From: Streptomyces albus subsp. albus
GTDB taxonomy: Bacteria; Actinomycetota; Actinomycetes; Streptomycetales; Streptomycetaceae
Reading direction: 5' to 3'
Length of the DNA: 64,000 nucleotides
NCBI RefSeq assembly: GCF_000719865.1
Contig: NZ_JOID01000012.1
Span: 1 to 64,000, forward strand
In this document: positions 20,196-27,979 of the stretch, piece after piece
Numbering within the stretch: the first letter of the stretch is position 1
Layout: every line of letters begins with the position of its first letter
The notes under the pieces: generated by a model
Database searches by the model: none
Seen by the model: only the letters and a program-made list of their open reading frames with translations
What the model was told of the DNA's origin: nothing
Made by a program: the position numbers and the translations under genes

Positions 20196-20426
20196 ATGGC
20201 TGATGAGCAGGAGAAGGCCGAGCTGTACGCGCTCGACATCTCGGGTGTCGAGTGGCTCAGTGCTCCGGGTAGTGAGTCGGAGGAGCGGGTCGAGATCGCG
20301 TATCTGCCCGGCGGAGCCGTGGCGATGCGGTCCTCGGCGGACCCCGACACCGTGCTGCGGTACACCGAGGGCGAATGGCGCGCCTTCGTTCTCGGGGCCC
20401 GGGACGGGGAGTTCGACATCCGCTGA
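20196..20426 (+). CDS. DUF397 family protein
   Basis: A 76-aa soluble protein with the DUF397 pattern: VEWLSAPGS, RVEIAYLPGGAVAMRSSADPD, and the terminal EWRAFVLGARDGEFD. The N-terminal WRKSSYS and the NCVEVA cysteine segment typical of the family are missing or diverged. DUF397 proteins usually sit beside an XRE-type HTH regulator in Streptomyces and act with it; no such gene is adjacent here. It begins at an ATG 221 nt after the lipoprotein and ends before a bidirectional terminator. Confidence 0.85.
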   Translation: MADEQEKAELYALDISGVEWLSAPGSESEERVEIAYLPGGAVAMRSSADPDTVLRYTEGEWRAFVLGARDGEFDIR

Positions 20427-20455
20427 GACGCGAGCCGTCCGCCCCGCGGATAGGT

Positions 20456-20498
20456 CAGTGAGCGGGGCCGGCCGTCGGACGGCCGGCCCCGCTCACTG
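20456..20498. terminator. Bidirectional terminator, 21-bp perfect palindrome
   Basis: Arms 20456-20476 and 20478-20498 are perfect complements over 21 bp with one central base. It sits between the convergent DUF397 gene and WXG100 gene and should terminate both transcripts. Confidence 0.85.
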
Positions 20499-20524
20499 TT
20501 GTCAGGAAGTGGCGCGTCAGCGCC

Positions 20525-20818
20525 TCACATGGACATCCGGAAGCGGGCCGCGTTGCCACGGTCGGTGTCCTGGTAGCCCACGACGGACTGGTCCAGGCGC
20601 TCGGCGATGAGCTTGAGCTTGCCGGTCATCTCCTCCATCTGGAGGTCCACGTCCGCCTGGATCTCGGCGTAGGCCTGCCCGGCCTCACCACGCCAGTCGG
20701 CGGTGAAGCGGGTGACGTCCGCCATGAGGTCGCCCAGCTTGCCGGCCAGTTCCCGGGAGGTTACCCGGACGTCGTTGGCCGCCTGGGTCACCGTGTCGTA
20801 ATTGACGGCAGTTTCCAC
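20525..20818 (-). CDS. WXG100 family (ESAT-6-like) protein, 97 aa
   Basis: A small helical-hairpin T7SS substrate. The 97-aa protein has the central WRG turn (W42 in TADWRGEAG), with flanking helices and no signal peptide. It lies 46 nt downstream of a second WXG100 gene, the usual EsxA/EsxB pairing that forms a heterodimer recognised by EccC. In Streptomyces esx genes are linked to development in some species. A YxxxD/E-type export signal is not obvious at its C-terminus. Confidence 0.93.
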   Translation of the reverse strand: METAVNYDTVTQAANDVRVTSRELAGKLGDLMADVTRFTADWRGEAGQAYAEIQADVDLQMEEMTGKLKLIAERLDQSVVGYQDTDRGNAARFRMSM

Positions 20819-20864
20819 GTCTTCTCCTCTGTGATGGTGCTTCTGGTGCGGGAACGGGCAGTTG

Positions 20865-21206
20865 CTAGATCATGTCGAGGATCTTGCTCTGGCCCGCGCC
20901 GGTCTCGCCCATCTGACGAAGCTGCTGGACGCGCTCCTGCTCGTCCGCGGTGAAGCCCTTGACGCCCAGGCGCATCGCTTCCTCCAACTGGACAAGCCGG
21001 ACCAGGATCCGCTTGAGGTTCTCGTTCACACCTCGCTGGACCGAGTCGTACTCCTGGCTCGCGGCGCCCTTCCAGCCCGCCTGGATCCGGTCCACGACGT
21101 CGTTGAGGGACCTGATGCGGTTCTGGAGCTCATGCTGGAAGGCGTCGATGCGCCCGGCCAGGATGAGTTGGTTGTCATCGTTGACGGCGAGATTGGTCCC
21201 TGCCAT
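20865..21206 (-). CDS. WXG100 family (ESAT-6-like) protein, 113 aa
   Basis: The first gene of the WXG100 pair. The 113-aa protein has the WKG turn (W45 in IQAGWKGAAS) between two helices and a longer C-terminal tail (QSKILDMI). The start at 21206 is an ATG with GGAGAA upstream. It probably dimerises with the 97-aa partner encoded next. It is 40 nt downstream of the mycosin gene on the same strand. Confidence 0.93.
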   Translation of the reverse strand: MAGTNLAVNDDNQLILAGRIDAFQHELQNRIRSLNDVVDRIQAGWKGAASQEYDSVQRGVNENLKRILVRLVQLEEAMRLGVKGFTADEQERVQQLRQMGETGAGQSKILDMI

Positions 21207-21246
21207 GTGTTCTCCTTCTCATCGATGACAGCGCTGAGTGCCGCCA

Positions 21247-22473
21247 TCAGGGGTTCTTTGTCTGGGCCTTGCGGCGGCGGACCAGCAGCACTGCCGCGGT
21301 GAGCAGAGCCGCCGCTCCCGCTCCGCCTGCGATCGGCCAGAGGGCTTTGCCGCCGCCGTTGCCGTCGGCCTGCGCGGCCGGCTGGGCCTCGCCCTTCCCG
21401 TCCGCCGTCCCCGTCTTCGGCGGGCCATCGGGCCCGGGCCCGGCGGACGATGGCTGCTCACGGGCGGCCATCAGGGGGTTGACCGCCGGCGGACCCGGGT
21501 CACCCTCCTTGTCCAGGAGCACCTTGCGGGGGCGGACGGTTCCGTAACCGACGTATTTGCTGGGGACTTTGCCGGTCTCGGGCTTGCCGGCCGTCTCCAT
21601 CATGACGCGGAGGACCTGATTGGCCGTCCAGTCCGGGTGCTCGGACCAGATCAGGGCTGCGGAGGCGGAGGCGATGGCGGTGGCGTTGCTGGTGCCTTCG
21701 GTATCGCAGTAGCCCGTGCCCTGCTTGCAGGGAACGGTGATGTCGACTCCGGGAGCAGCGAGGGCGACTTCAGGACCGTGGGCGGAGAAATCGGCGACCT
21801 TTCCCATCTTGTCGACCGCTGCCACTCCCACCACTCCGGGGACTTGAGCCAGCAGGGACGCCGCGTTTCCGCTCTTCCCGGTGTTACCGATTCCGGCGAA
21901 GATGAGCTTCCCCTCGCCTACCGCTTCTCTCAGCGCCTTGTGGATGTCCTCCGTCTCGGATGACGGGATCTCCGTCGCCACCGACAGGTTGACGATCCGC
22001 GCATCGCTGGTCGCAGCGAATTCCACCGCCTGCACCATGTCCTTGCCACTGGTCAGCGTGACGCCCGCACCGGTCCTGACGGGCAGAATGCGCGACTTGG
22101 GAGCCAGCCCCGTCACGCCACCGCTCCGCCCCGTGCCGGCGATCAGAGCGGCCATGGCGGTGCCGTGACCGTCGGTGTCCCGGTGGGCACCGCCCCGCAA
22201 CTCTGAGACGTTCTTACCCGGCAGCACCTGCCCGTGCAGTTCGGGAAGTGAAGCGTCCACACCGGTGTCGATCACGGCCACCGTGACCCCCTGCCCGGCG
22301 CTGACTTCCCACATGCGTTCCGCCTCCATGGCATCAAGAGGCCATTGACGGGAGCGCACATCGTCTGCCGCCGCCGTCGACACGGCAGGGCCCCCAAGGG
22401 AGATACTCAGCGTCGCGAGCAGTGTCAGCAGCGGCCTGGTGTACCGCCGAACAGCGAATGACGACCGAGGCAT
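21247..22473 (-). CDS. mycP: Mycosin-type subtilisin protease, T7SS (MycP)
   Basis: A membrane-anchored S8 serine protease of the T7SS on the outer face of the membrane. The catalytic triad is intact: D69 (VIDTGVD), H103 (DGHGTAM) and S262 (GTSNA). A signal peptide covers residues 1-36 and a C-terminal membrane helix (IAGGAGAAALLTAAVLL) is followed by RRRK. I chose the ATG at 22473 because AGGAG at 22484-22488 precedes it and it gives a clean signal peptide; an upstream GTG at 22509 is possible. It follows the WXG-headed proline-rich gene. Confidence 0.92.
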   Translation of the reverse strand: MPRSSFAVRRYTRPLLTLLATLSISLGGPAVSTAAADDVRSRQWPLDAMEAERMWEVSAGQGVTVAVIDTGVDASLPELHGQVLPGKNVSELRGGAHRDTDGHGTAMAALIAGTGRSGGVTGLAPKSRILPVRTGAGVTLTSGKDMVQAVEFAATSDARIVNLSVATEIPSSETEDIHKALREAVGEGKLIFAGIGNTGKSGNAASLLAQVPGVVGVAAVDKMGKVADFSAHGPEVALAAPGVDITVPCKQGTGYCDTEGTSNATAIASASAALIWSEHPDWTANQVLRVMMETAGKPETGKVPSKYVGYGTVRPRKVLLDKEGDPGPPAVNPLMAAREQPSSAGPGPDGPPKTGTADGKGEAQPAAQADGNGGGKALWPIAGGAGAAALLTAAVLLVRRRKAQTKNP

Positions 22474-22511
22474 GGCCGGGTGACTCCTCATATGCGTAGC
22501 GTCCATCACGG

Positions 22512-23855
22512 CTAGTCGATCACTGGTGGCATGGGCCTGTGCCGGCCACTCGTCCAGGTCTCTTCGTCTTCGAGTAGGTAATCCGGTCTCTCTTCTGAGG
22601 GCTCGGCATCAGCGGCCGCCCGGGGTGCACGCGAGGAACTCGCGCCGGATACCGGCGTGTTCCTCACCAGTCCCGCCCCGCCCGGAGTGAAGTCCGCCCG
22701 CCCCCGGGCGCCCGGTCGTGTATTCCCCACCGCTCCACCGGGTTGAACGGCGACTCGCCGGGCTTGGGCCCCTCCGGGGCCGCCGGCGCGGGAGCCGGTG
22801 GCCCCCGTCGGCGCGCCCGCACCGGCGGAGCCTCTTCCCATGAGCCGCTGTTCCTCACCTGCGACCACGCCTCTCGGCAGCCGGGAAGTGCTCGGCGGAG
22901 GGCTCGACCGCTGAGGCACACCGCCGACGACGCCGTCCGGTGCACGGCCTCGCGAGGCGCCTGTCGGAGGAGTTGAAGGACGCCCGCCGCCAGGACCGTT
23001 GGACGGTCCGGTGCGCGCCGCCTTTTCGGCGGCCTGTGGAGGGGAGATGACCGTGACCGGCGCCACGGGGTGGACTGTGGGACCACTGTGGGGTGTGGGG
23101 AGAGACGGCCCTGCGGGCCCTTCCCTCCGGAGGCCGGACTCCGGCCGAGTGGTTCCCTCGGTCGAATCGATGACGGTTCCCACGCCGGCGTCCCTGCCCT
23201 GCGCCTGGCCTTCGGTAGCCGCCCCCGGCGCGGTCCCGTTCGCCGCACTGCTGTGGGCTGCTCCGAAAGGCGAGAACGGTCCGGTGCCCTCCCGTCCCTG
23301 AGTCCCGGCCGTCGCTCCCCCGTCCTGCGCGGCAGTCGGCCGACCCTGGTCGATCGGGCGCCACCCCCCGTCCATCGGACGGAAGTTCGGCTCCGGCTCG
23401 GCCGCCATGCGGTCGGAGACCGCCGTGTAGTAGGAGCTCAGGCGGTTGAGCTGGTTGATCGCCTCTTCGCGCTTGAGTTCCTCGTCGGCGATGCGAGCCT
23501 TCTCCTTCTCCGGATCGGCGAAGCACTGGCCCGCCGGGGCGGGGACGGCGGCGCGGGCCTCGGTCAGGGCTTGGCCGGCGCGTTCCATCTCGGTGCCCAT
23601 GACCGTGCTGTACTCGGCGAGCCGGAGGGTTTCCCGGACCATGTCCTGGCCCCACTCGCGGAAGGCGTCGCCTGCCTCGCCCTTCCAGGCGACCCGGGCG
23701 ACGTACTCCCGGAGTTCACCCGCGATGCCGTCGATCTCCGAGCCGATGCCGGCCAGCGCCTCGCCCGCCCCGGTCAGGTCCGCGGGCTTCGCGCTCGCCA
23801 CCATCGCGTATAAGGCGTCGAGTGAGCGGCCTTCGAATTCGTCGGGCCCCGCCAT
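22512..23855 (-). CDS. WXG-headed proline/glycine-rich protein
   Basis: A 447-aa candidate T7SS substrate. The N-terminal ~150 residues form a helical WXG100-like domain (VAWKGEAG, W57, then long helices). The rest is low complexity, rich in Pro, Gly, Ser and Thr, ending in an acidic DDEE/ETWTSG segment. The layout resembles PPE- or EspB-like long substrates. It lies between the mycosin gene (stop to start gap of about 38 nt) and the 152-aa helical gene. No enzyme motif is seen. Confidence 0.8.
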   Translation of the reverse strand: MAGPDEFEGRSLDALYAMVASAKPADLTGAGEALAGIGSEIDGIAGELREYVARVAWKGEAGDAFREWGQDMVRETLRLAEYSTVMGTEMERAGQALTEARAAVPAPAGQCFADPEKEKARIADEELKREEAINQLNRLSSYYTAVSDRMAAEPEPNFRPMDGGWRPIDQGRPTAAQDGGATAGTQGREGTGPFSPFGAAHSSAANGTAPGAATEGQAQGRDAGVGTVIDSTEGTTRPESGLRREGPAGPSLPTPHSGPTVHPVAPVTVISPPQAAEKAARTGPSNGPGGGRPSTPPTGASRGRAPDGVVGGVPQRSSPPPSTSRLPRGVVAGEEQRLMGRGSAGAGAPTGATGSRAGGPGGAQARRVAVQPGGAVGNTRPGARGRADFTPGGAGLVRNTPVSGASSSRAPRAAADAEPSEERPDYLLEDEETWTSGRHRPMPPVID

Positions 23856-23875
23856 GGCCGCCTCCCCCTGTCGCC

Positions 23876-24334
23876 TCAGAAGCCTTCGGTCGTCCTGCCG
23901 TCGCCGAGTTCGGAACCGTCGGGCGCGGTGTTCTCGTCCCGCCCGGGCGGTCGGTAGTGCTCGGCCGTCTCGGCCTGGATCTCGCGGAAGCGGGCCGCTC
24001 TGGCCGCTTCGATTCCCTCGTAGTCACGGTCGGCCATGTCAACCGCGAGGCCCATGGCCTCGATCTGCCGGCCGAAGAGCGCGGACAGCTTCTCCAGCCG
24101 GGTGCGCACCGTCTCGTACTGCTCCGCAATCCGTTCCGCGGCCGCGAAGCCGCTGCCGAAGGCGGCCGGAGCGAGGGTGCGTTCACCGATCTTCCGCGGC
24201 GTCGCCGGGGACTCCGCCAGCTCGGTGAGGAGCTTGTCGATGCGCGACTTGAAGGTCTGCAGCGCCATGCCCTCGACCGACAGGTCCCGGTCGGCACCGC
24301 CGTCTCCGTTCCTCAGCCTGTGTTCGTCCCCCAC
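23876..24334 (-). CDS. Helical T7SS-locus protein, 152 aa
   Basis: A soluble helical protein of 152 aa. The core from about residue 25 to 125 is rich in Ala, Glu and Arg with a regular amphipathic pattern, consistent with a WXG/LXG-type partner or small substrate, but no WXG turn is present. It is followed after 20 nt by the WXG-headed 447-aa gene and probably coexpressed with it as a partner. No recognised family. Confidence 0.7.
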   Translation of the reverse strand: MGDEHRLRNGDGGADRDLSVEGMALQTFKSRIDKLLTELAESPATPRKIGERTLAPAAFGSGFAAAERIAEQYETVRTRLEKLSALFGRQIEAMGLAVDMADRDYEGIEAARAARFREIQAETAEHYRPPGRDENTAPDGSELGDGRTTEGF

Positions 24335-24439
24335 GTGTCTCCCCCGATGACCGATACGAAGCCGGGGACCACTGTAGTCACCGAGTGCGACAGGCCAACT
24401 CCTTTGTGGACAACGGCGGCTGTGTCGCGGTCCGGTGAC

Positions 24440-24477
24440 GGGCCCCGCCCGGCGCGCAGGCGTGCCGGGCGGGGCCC
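24440..24477 (-). terminator. Terminator after first beta-propeller gene
   Basis: Arms 24440-24456 and 24461-24477 pair over 17 bp (one G-U) with a 4-nt loop, 11 nt past the stop of the upstream propeller gene. It separates the propeller and mycosin blocks. Confidence 0.8.
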
Positions 24478-24488
24478 GCCCCGCGGCC

Positions 24489-26234
24489 TCAGCCCTTCCC
24501 GATCACCAGGAGCAGCTTCTCCGGGGAGCCGCTGGAGCTGCCCGTCACCCGGTCCGAGGCGAGGTAGAACCGGTCGTCCTCGTACACGAGGAACGGGGCG
24601 TAGAAGCCGTTCTCCGCGTCCCGCGCGGCCTCCGGGTTCTTCATCAGCGTCGTGGGCTTGCCGCCCTTGGCGCCGATGCTGACGATCCGGCCGCTCTTGT
24701 CGTAGGTCGGCTTCTGGTAGGCGATGAGCTTCTCGCCGTCGGTGCGCAGCGGCATCATCGTCAGGTCGTCGCCCGCGGCGGACTTCCACTTCCGCTTACC
24801 GGTGTCGAGGTCGAAGGCGTGGATCTCGTTGTACCGGCCGAAGCCGTCACCGCCGCTCTTCTTCTTGTCCTCGGTCGGCAGGTAGAACAGGTCGTCGCTC
24901 GCCGCGACGCCCTGGCAGCCGTCGAGCTTCTGGGACATGATCCGCATGCCGCAGGCCGGGCGGTAGGTCTCCTTGCCGAGGTCGATCTGCGAACGCACCT
25001 TGCCGCCCGCGCCGATCGCCAGGATGCCGCCGGACTTGTTGTCCTTGTCCGAGAGGGAGACGACGACGGGGTCGGCGGAGAAGATGTTGCTGATGTTGAA
25101 GCCCTCGGGGGCCGTGTACGTCCACTCGGTCCTGCCGCCGGCACCGATCTTCTGGAGTTTGCCGCCGGCGGTGCAGGAGAACGAGCGCAGCAGGGCCTTG
25201 CCTCCCGCGAAGCCGTTCGGGGTACAGCCCGTCACCCGTTCCCCGCGGGGCAGTTCCTTGCCGTCGCCGATCTTGAGCAGGGCCGACCCGCCGAACCAGG
25301 AGGCGCCGACGGTGTCTCCGCCGATCGCCACGGTGGTGCCGATATAGCCGCCGAGGCCGCCCTTGGGCAGGGCCGTGTCCCAGACCTTCTCGCCCTTGCC
25401 GAGGTCGATCAGGGCGACGTGGCTGCACTCGTCCTTCTTGGCGCCCTCGTACGCCACCGCGGCCTTGCCGTCGTCGGTGGCGTTGACGGAGGCCGCGCAG
25501 ATGGTGCCGTCGAGTTCGACGGACCACTTCTCCTTGCCGTCCTTGGCGTCATAGGCGGTGACGGACTCCAGGGCGGCCTTCACGGCGGCGCCGTCGGCGA
25601 GCCAGAAACCGGGGGTGTCCACACCGGACTTGGCGACGTCGGGCGCCGGCTTCTGCCACAGGACCTTGCCCTCGCCCTTGCCGCCGGAGCCGGTGAGGCC
25701 GTCGTCGCCCGGGCGGGCACCCGCCTCCTCGTCGCCGCCGCTGCCGCCTCCGCCGTCGAGCTCGGCGCTGTCGCCCTCCCCGGCGCGGTCCTTCTCGCCG
25801 GCCCCGGCGGAGGGCTTGCCGCCGTCGTCGTCGTCGCCGGAGACGGCGTAGACCGTTCCGCCGAGGGCGAGCAGGACCGCGAGGACGCTGCCGATGATGA
25901 CGGCGGTGCGCTTCTTGTCCGGACCGCCGCCACCGGGCGGGGGCATGGTGGGCGGAGGGTACGCGCCGTACGCCGGCTGCTGTGCGTACGGGTTGGGCTG
26001 CCCGTACGGCAGGCCGGGCTGCTGCCCGGGCTGCGGGGCGTTCCACGGCCCGGCGGGCGCGCCGTGCGGTGGCGGGGACATCGGCGGCTGGTGGGGCGGC
26101 GGGGGCGTGGGGCCGGGCGCGGGGCCGCTCGGCGCGCCGAAACCGCCCTGGGGCGGCGGGCCGGGCGGCTGGTTCGCGGGCGGGCCCGGCGGTTGGTTCG
26201 GTGGTTGGTTCGGCGGCGGAGGCGGCTGCGACAT
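24489..26234 (-). CDS. PQQ-type beta-propeller membrane protein (1 of 3)
   Basis: A 581-aa protein with a proline-rich cytoplasmic tail (residues 1-105), one membrane helix (about 111-130), an acidic linker, and an exposed domain of PQQ/BamB-like beta-propeller repeats (blade motifs such as AYDAKDGKEKW and FDLDTGKRKWK). The enzymatic PQQ site of quinoproteins is not evident, so a scaffold or binding role is more likely. It is one of three tandem paralogues inside the T7SS locus, pointing to a role at the cell surface in secretion, unproven. Confidence 0.85.
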   Translation of the reverse strand: MSQPPPPPNQPPNQPPGPPANQPPGPPPQGGFGAPSGPAPGPTPPPPHQPPMSPPPHGAPAGPWNAPQPGQQPGLPYGQPNPYAQQPAYGAYPPPTMPPPGGGGPDKKRTAVIIGSVLAVLLALGGTVYAVSGDDDDGGKPSAGAGEKDRAGEGDSAELDGGGGSGGDEEAGARPGDDGLTGSGGKGEGKVLWQKPAPDVAKSGVDTPGFWLADGAAVKAALESVTAYDAKDGKEKWSVELDGTICAASVNATDDGKAAVAYEGAKKDECSHVALIDLGKGEKVWDTALPKGGLGGYIGTTVAIGGDTVGASWFGGSALLKIGDGKELPRGERVTGCTPNGFAGGKALLRSFSCTAGGKLQKIGAGGRTEWTYTAPEGFNISNIFSADPVVVSLSDKDNKSGGILAIGAGGKVRSQIDLGKETYRPACGMRIMSQKLDGCQGVAASDDLFYLPTEDKKKSGGDGFGRYNEIHAFDLDTGKRKWKSAAGDDLTMMPLRTDGEKLIAYQKPTYDKSGRIVSIGAKGGKPTTLMKNPEAARDAENGFYAPFLVYEDDRFYLASDRVTGSSSGSPEKLLLVIGKG

Positions 26235-26340
26235 GGTGGGTTCCCTCGTTGGTGGTGCGTGAGTCGGTGCATACGGACCGGTGGGCGGGGCCGCCCGGCG
26301 CGGCGAACGCGGCGAGCGGGGCTGAGTGAGCGTATGCCGT

Positions 26341-26361
26341 GCCGGGACTCACCGTCCCGGC
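26341..26361 (-). terminator. Short hairpin after second beta-propeller gene
   Basis: Perfect 8-nt arms (26341-26348, 26354-26361) with a 5-nt loop, 9 nt past the stop of the second propeller gene. It could terminate or attenuate readthrough. Confidence 0.6.
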
Positions 26362-26370
26362 GGGCGGCGG

Positions 26371-27909
26371 CTATTCATAGGCGACGATCACGAACTCCTC
26401 GGAGCCCGTCAGGGATTCGCACACGATGAAGAACTGTCCCCGGTCGAGGTACACGTCGAGCGGCGGATGCGTGGTGTAGTAGGCGTCGCGCTCGTTCTCG
26501 CTGTCGCTGTCGGGGTGTTGCTGGTAGAGCGAGGTCTTGCCGGTGCCCGCGTCGAACCGCACCAGCCGGCCGCCGCTCTCCCCGGTGGGTTCGGCGTAGC
26601 CGATGACGTTGCCGCCGTCGGTGTCGACGGGGATCACCGTCCGCTTGTCCCCGGCCGTCGCCGACCACTTCACCTTCCCGGTCGCCAGGTCGAAGGCCGC
26701 GAGCTTGTTGAACTCCGTCCCGGCGTCGCTGTCGGCCTCCCCCGGCTTGGTGGGGAGGTACAGGGTGTCGTCCGCCACCACCGCGGCGGCACAGCCGTCC
26801 GCCGCGGAGCCGCAGCGGGGTTCGAACGTCTGCTCGGGACCGCCCTTCTCGGTCTCACTGCCCTTCGCGGCGACCCGTACCCGGGAGCGTTCGCGCCCCT
26901 TGTCGTCGAGGGCGACGAACTGGTTCACGAGGAACTGCTCGCGGGAGACGAGTCCCACCACCGTGGGGGAGACGGAGGCGAACACACTCGGTCGCTGCCC
27001 CTCGGGCACGGACCAACTCCACCGGACCCGGCCGTCCGCCGGGCCGATCTCGTTCACCTGGTAGTCCGCGGCGGTCCCGCCCTTGAGCCGGTACGAGGTC
27101 GCCAGCAGCCGGCCCTCACCGACGGCCAAACCGGCCGCGAGCCGGCCGCCCGGGAGTCCGGCCGCCCACTCCTCCTCGCCGTCCTCGACGGCCAGGGCCC
27201 GCAGGCCGTCCTCCGTGACGAGAACGACCCGGTCCTCCATGCGGGCCATGACGACCCAGCGGACCTGCTCCCCGTCCTCGTAGGCGGACGGCAGTTCCGT
27301 GGTCCAGACCCGCTCCCCCTCCTCGATGTCGATGAGCGTCAGGCGGGAGCAGGCCTCGTCGCCGTCCCGGTACGCCAGGACGATCGTCCCGTCGTGCGGC
27401 GGGGTGCGTTCGCCGCAGATGTCACCGGGCAGCGGGACCGTCGTCAGAACGCTCCCGTCCTTCCGGGAGTAGACCTTGAGTTCCCTGATCTCGGCCTTGA
27501 CGACGGTGGTCTCCGTGAACCAGGTGCCGCTGGCGTCGCTGGCGACATAGTCCTTGATCTCGCCCTTGGGCGCCGGTGCCTTCCAGGACATGGAGCTGCG
27601 CGTCTTGTGTTCGTGTTCGGGCGGCGCGGCCGGTCCGGCGGCCTTCGGATCGTCCGCGTCCTTCCCGGCGGAGCCCAGATACGCCCAGACGCCGCCGCCG
27701 AGCGCGAGCAGCAGGACCACCACCCCGGCGATGAGCAGGGGGGTACGGCGCCTCTTCCGCGGCTGAGGGGACGGCGGGCCGGGCGGGAACGGCGGCGGAA
27801 CGGGGTATCCGGCAGCCGGGTGGGGAGGGGTCTGCGCATAGGGATTGGGGCCCTGCCAGGGTGGTGGCGGCGGTGCGCCGTAGGGGCCGGGCGGAGGCGG
27901 AGTCGCCAT
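26371..27909 (-). CDS. PQQ-type beta-propeller membrane protein (2 of 3)
   Basis: A 512-aa paralogue of the neighbouring genes. A proline-rich tail (residues 1-50), the basic stretch RKRRR, one membrane helix (about 57-77), then PQQ-like propeller blades (FDLATGKVKWSA, VRFDAGTGKTS). I chose the ATG at 27909 (MATPPPPGPYG), which restores the proline-rich start seen in the other two; the open frame upstream is longer but unlike them. Like the other two, it lacks evident catalytic residues. Confidence 0.85.
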   Translation of the reverse strand: MATPPPPGPYGAPPPPPWQGPNPYAQTPPHPAAGYPVPPPFPPGPPSPQPRKRRRTPLLIAGVVVLLLALGGGVWAYLGSAGKDADDPKAAGPAAPPEHEHKTRSSMSWKAPAPKGEIKDYVASDASGTWFTETTVVKAEIRELKVYSRKDGSVLTTVPLPGDICGERTPPHDGTIVLAYRDGDEACSRLTLIDIEEGERVWTTELPSAYEDGEQVRWVVMARMEDRVVLVTEDGLRALAVEDGEEEWAAGLPGGRLAAGLAVGEGRLLATSYRLKGGTAADYQVNEIGPADGRVRWSWSVPEGQRPSVFASVSPTVVGLVSREQFLVNQFVALDDKGRERSRVRVAAKGSETEKGGPEQTFEPRCGSAADGCAAAVVADDTLYLPTKPGEADSDAGTEFNKLAAFDLATGKVKWSATAGDKRTVIPVDTDGGNVIGYAEPTGESGGRLVRFDAGTGKTSLYQQHPDSDSENERDAYYTTHPPLDVYLDRGQFFIVCESLTGSEEFVIVAYE

Positions 27910-27979
27910 GGTCAGATCAACTTTCGAGGGCTCGGGCGCGATGGATTCACGCGCGGTGTACAGGTGAACGGCAAGGCGC

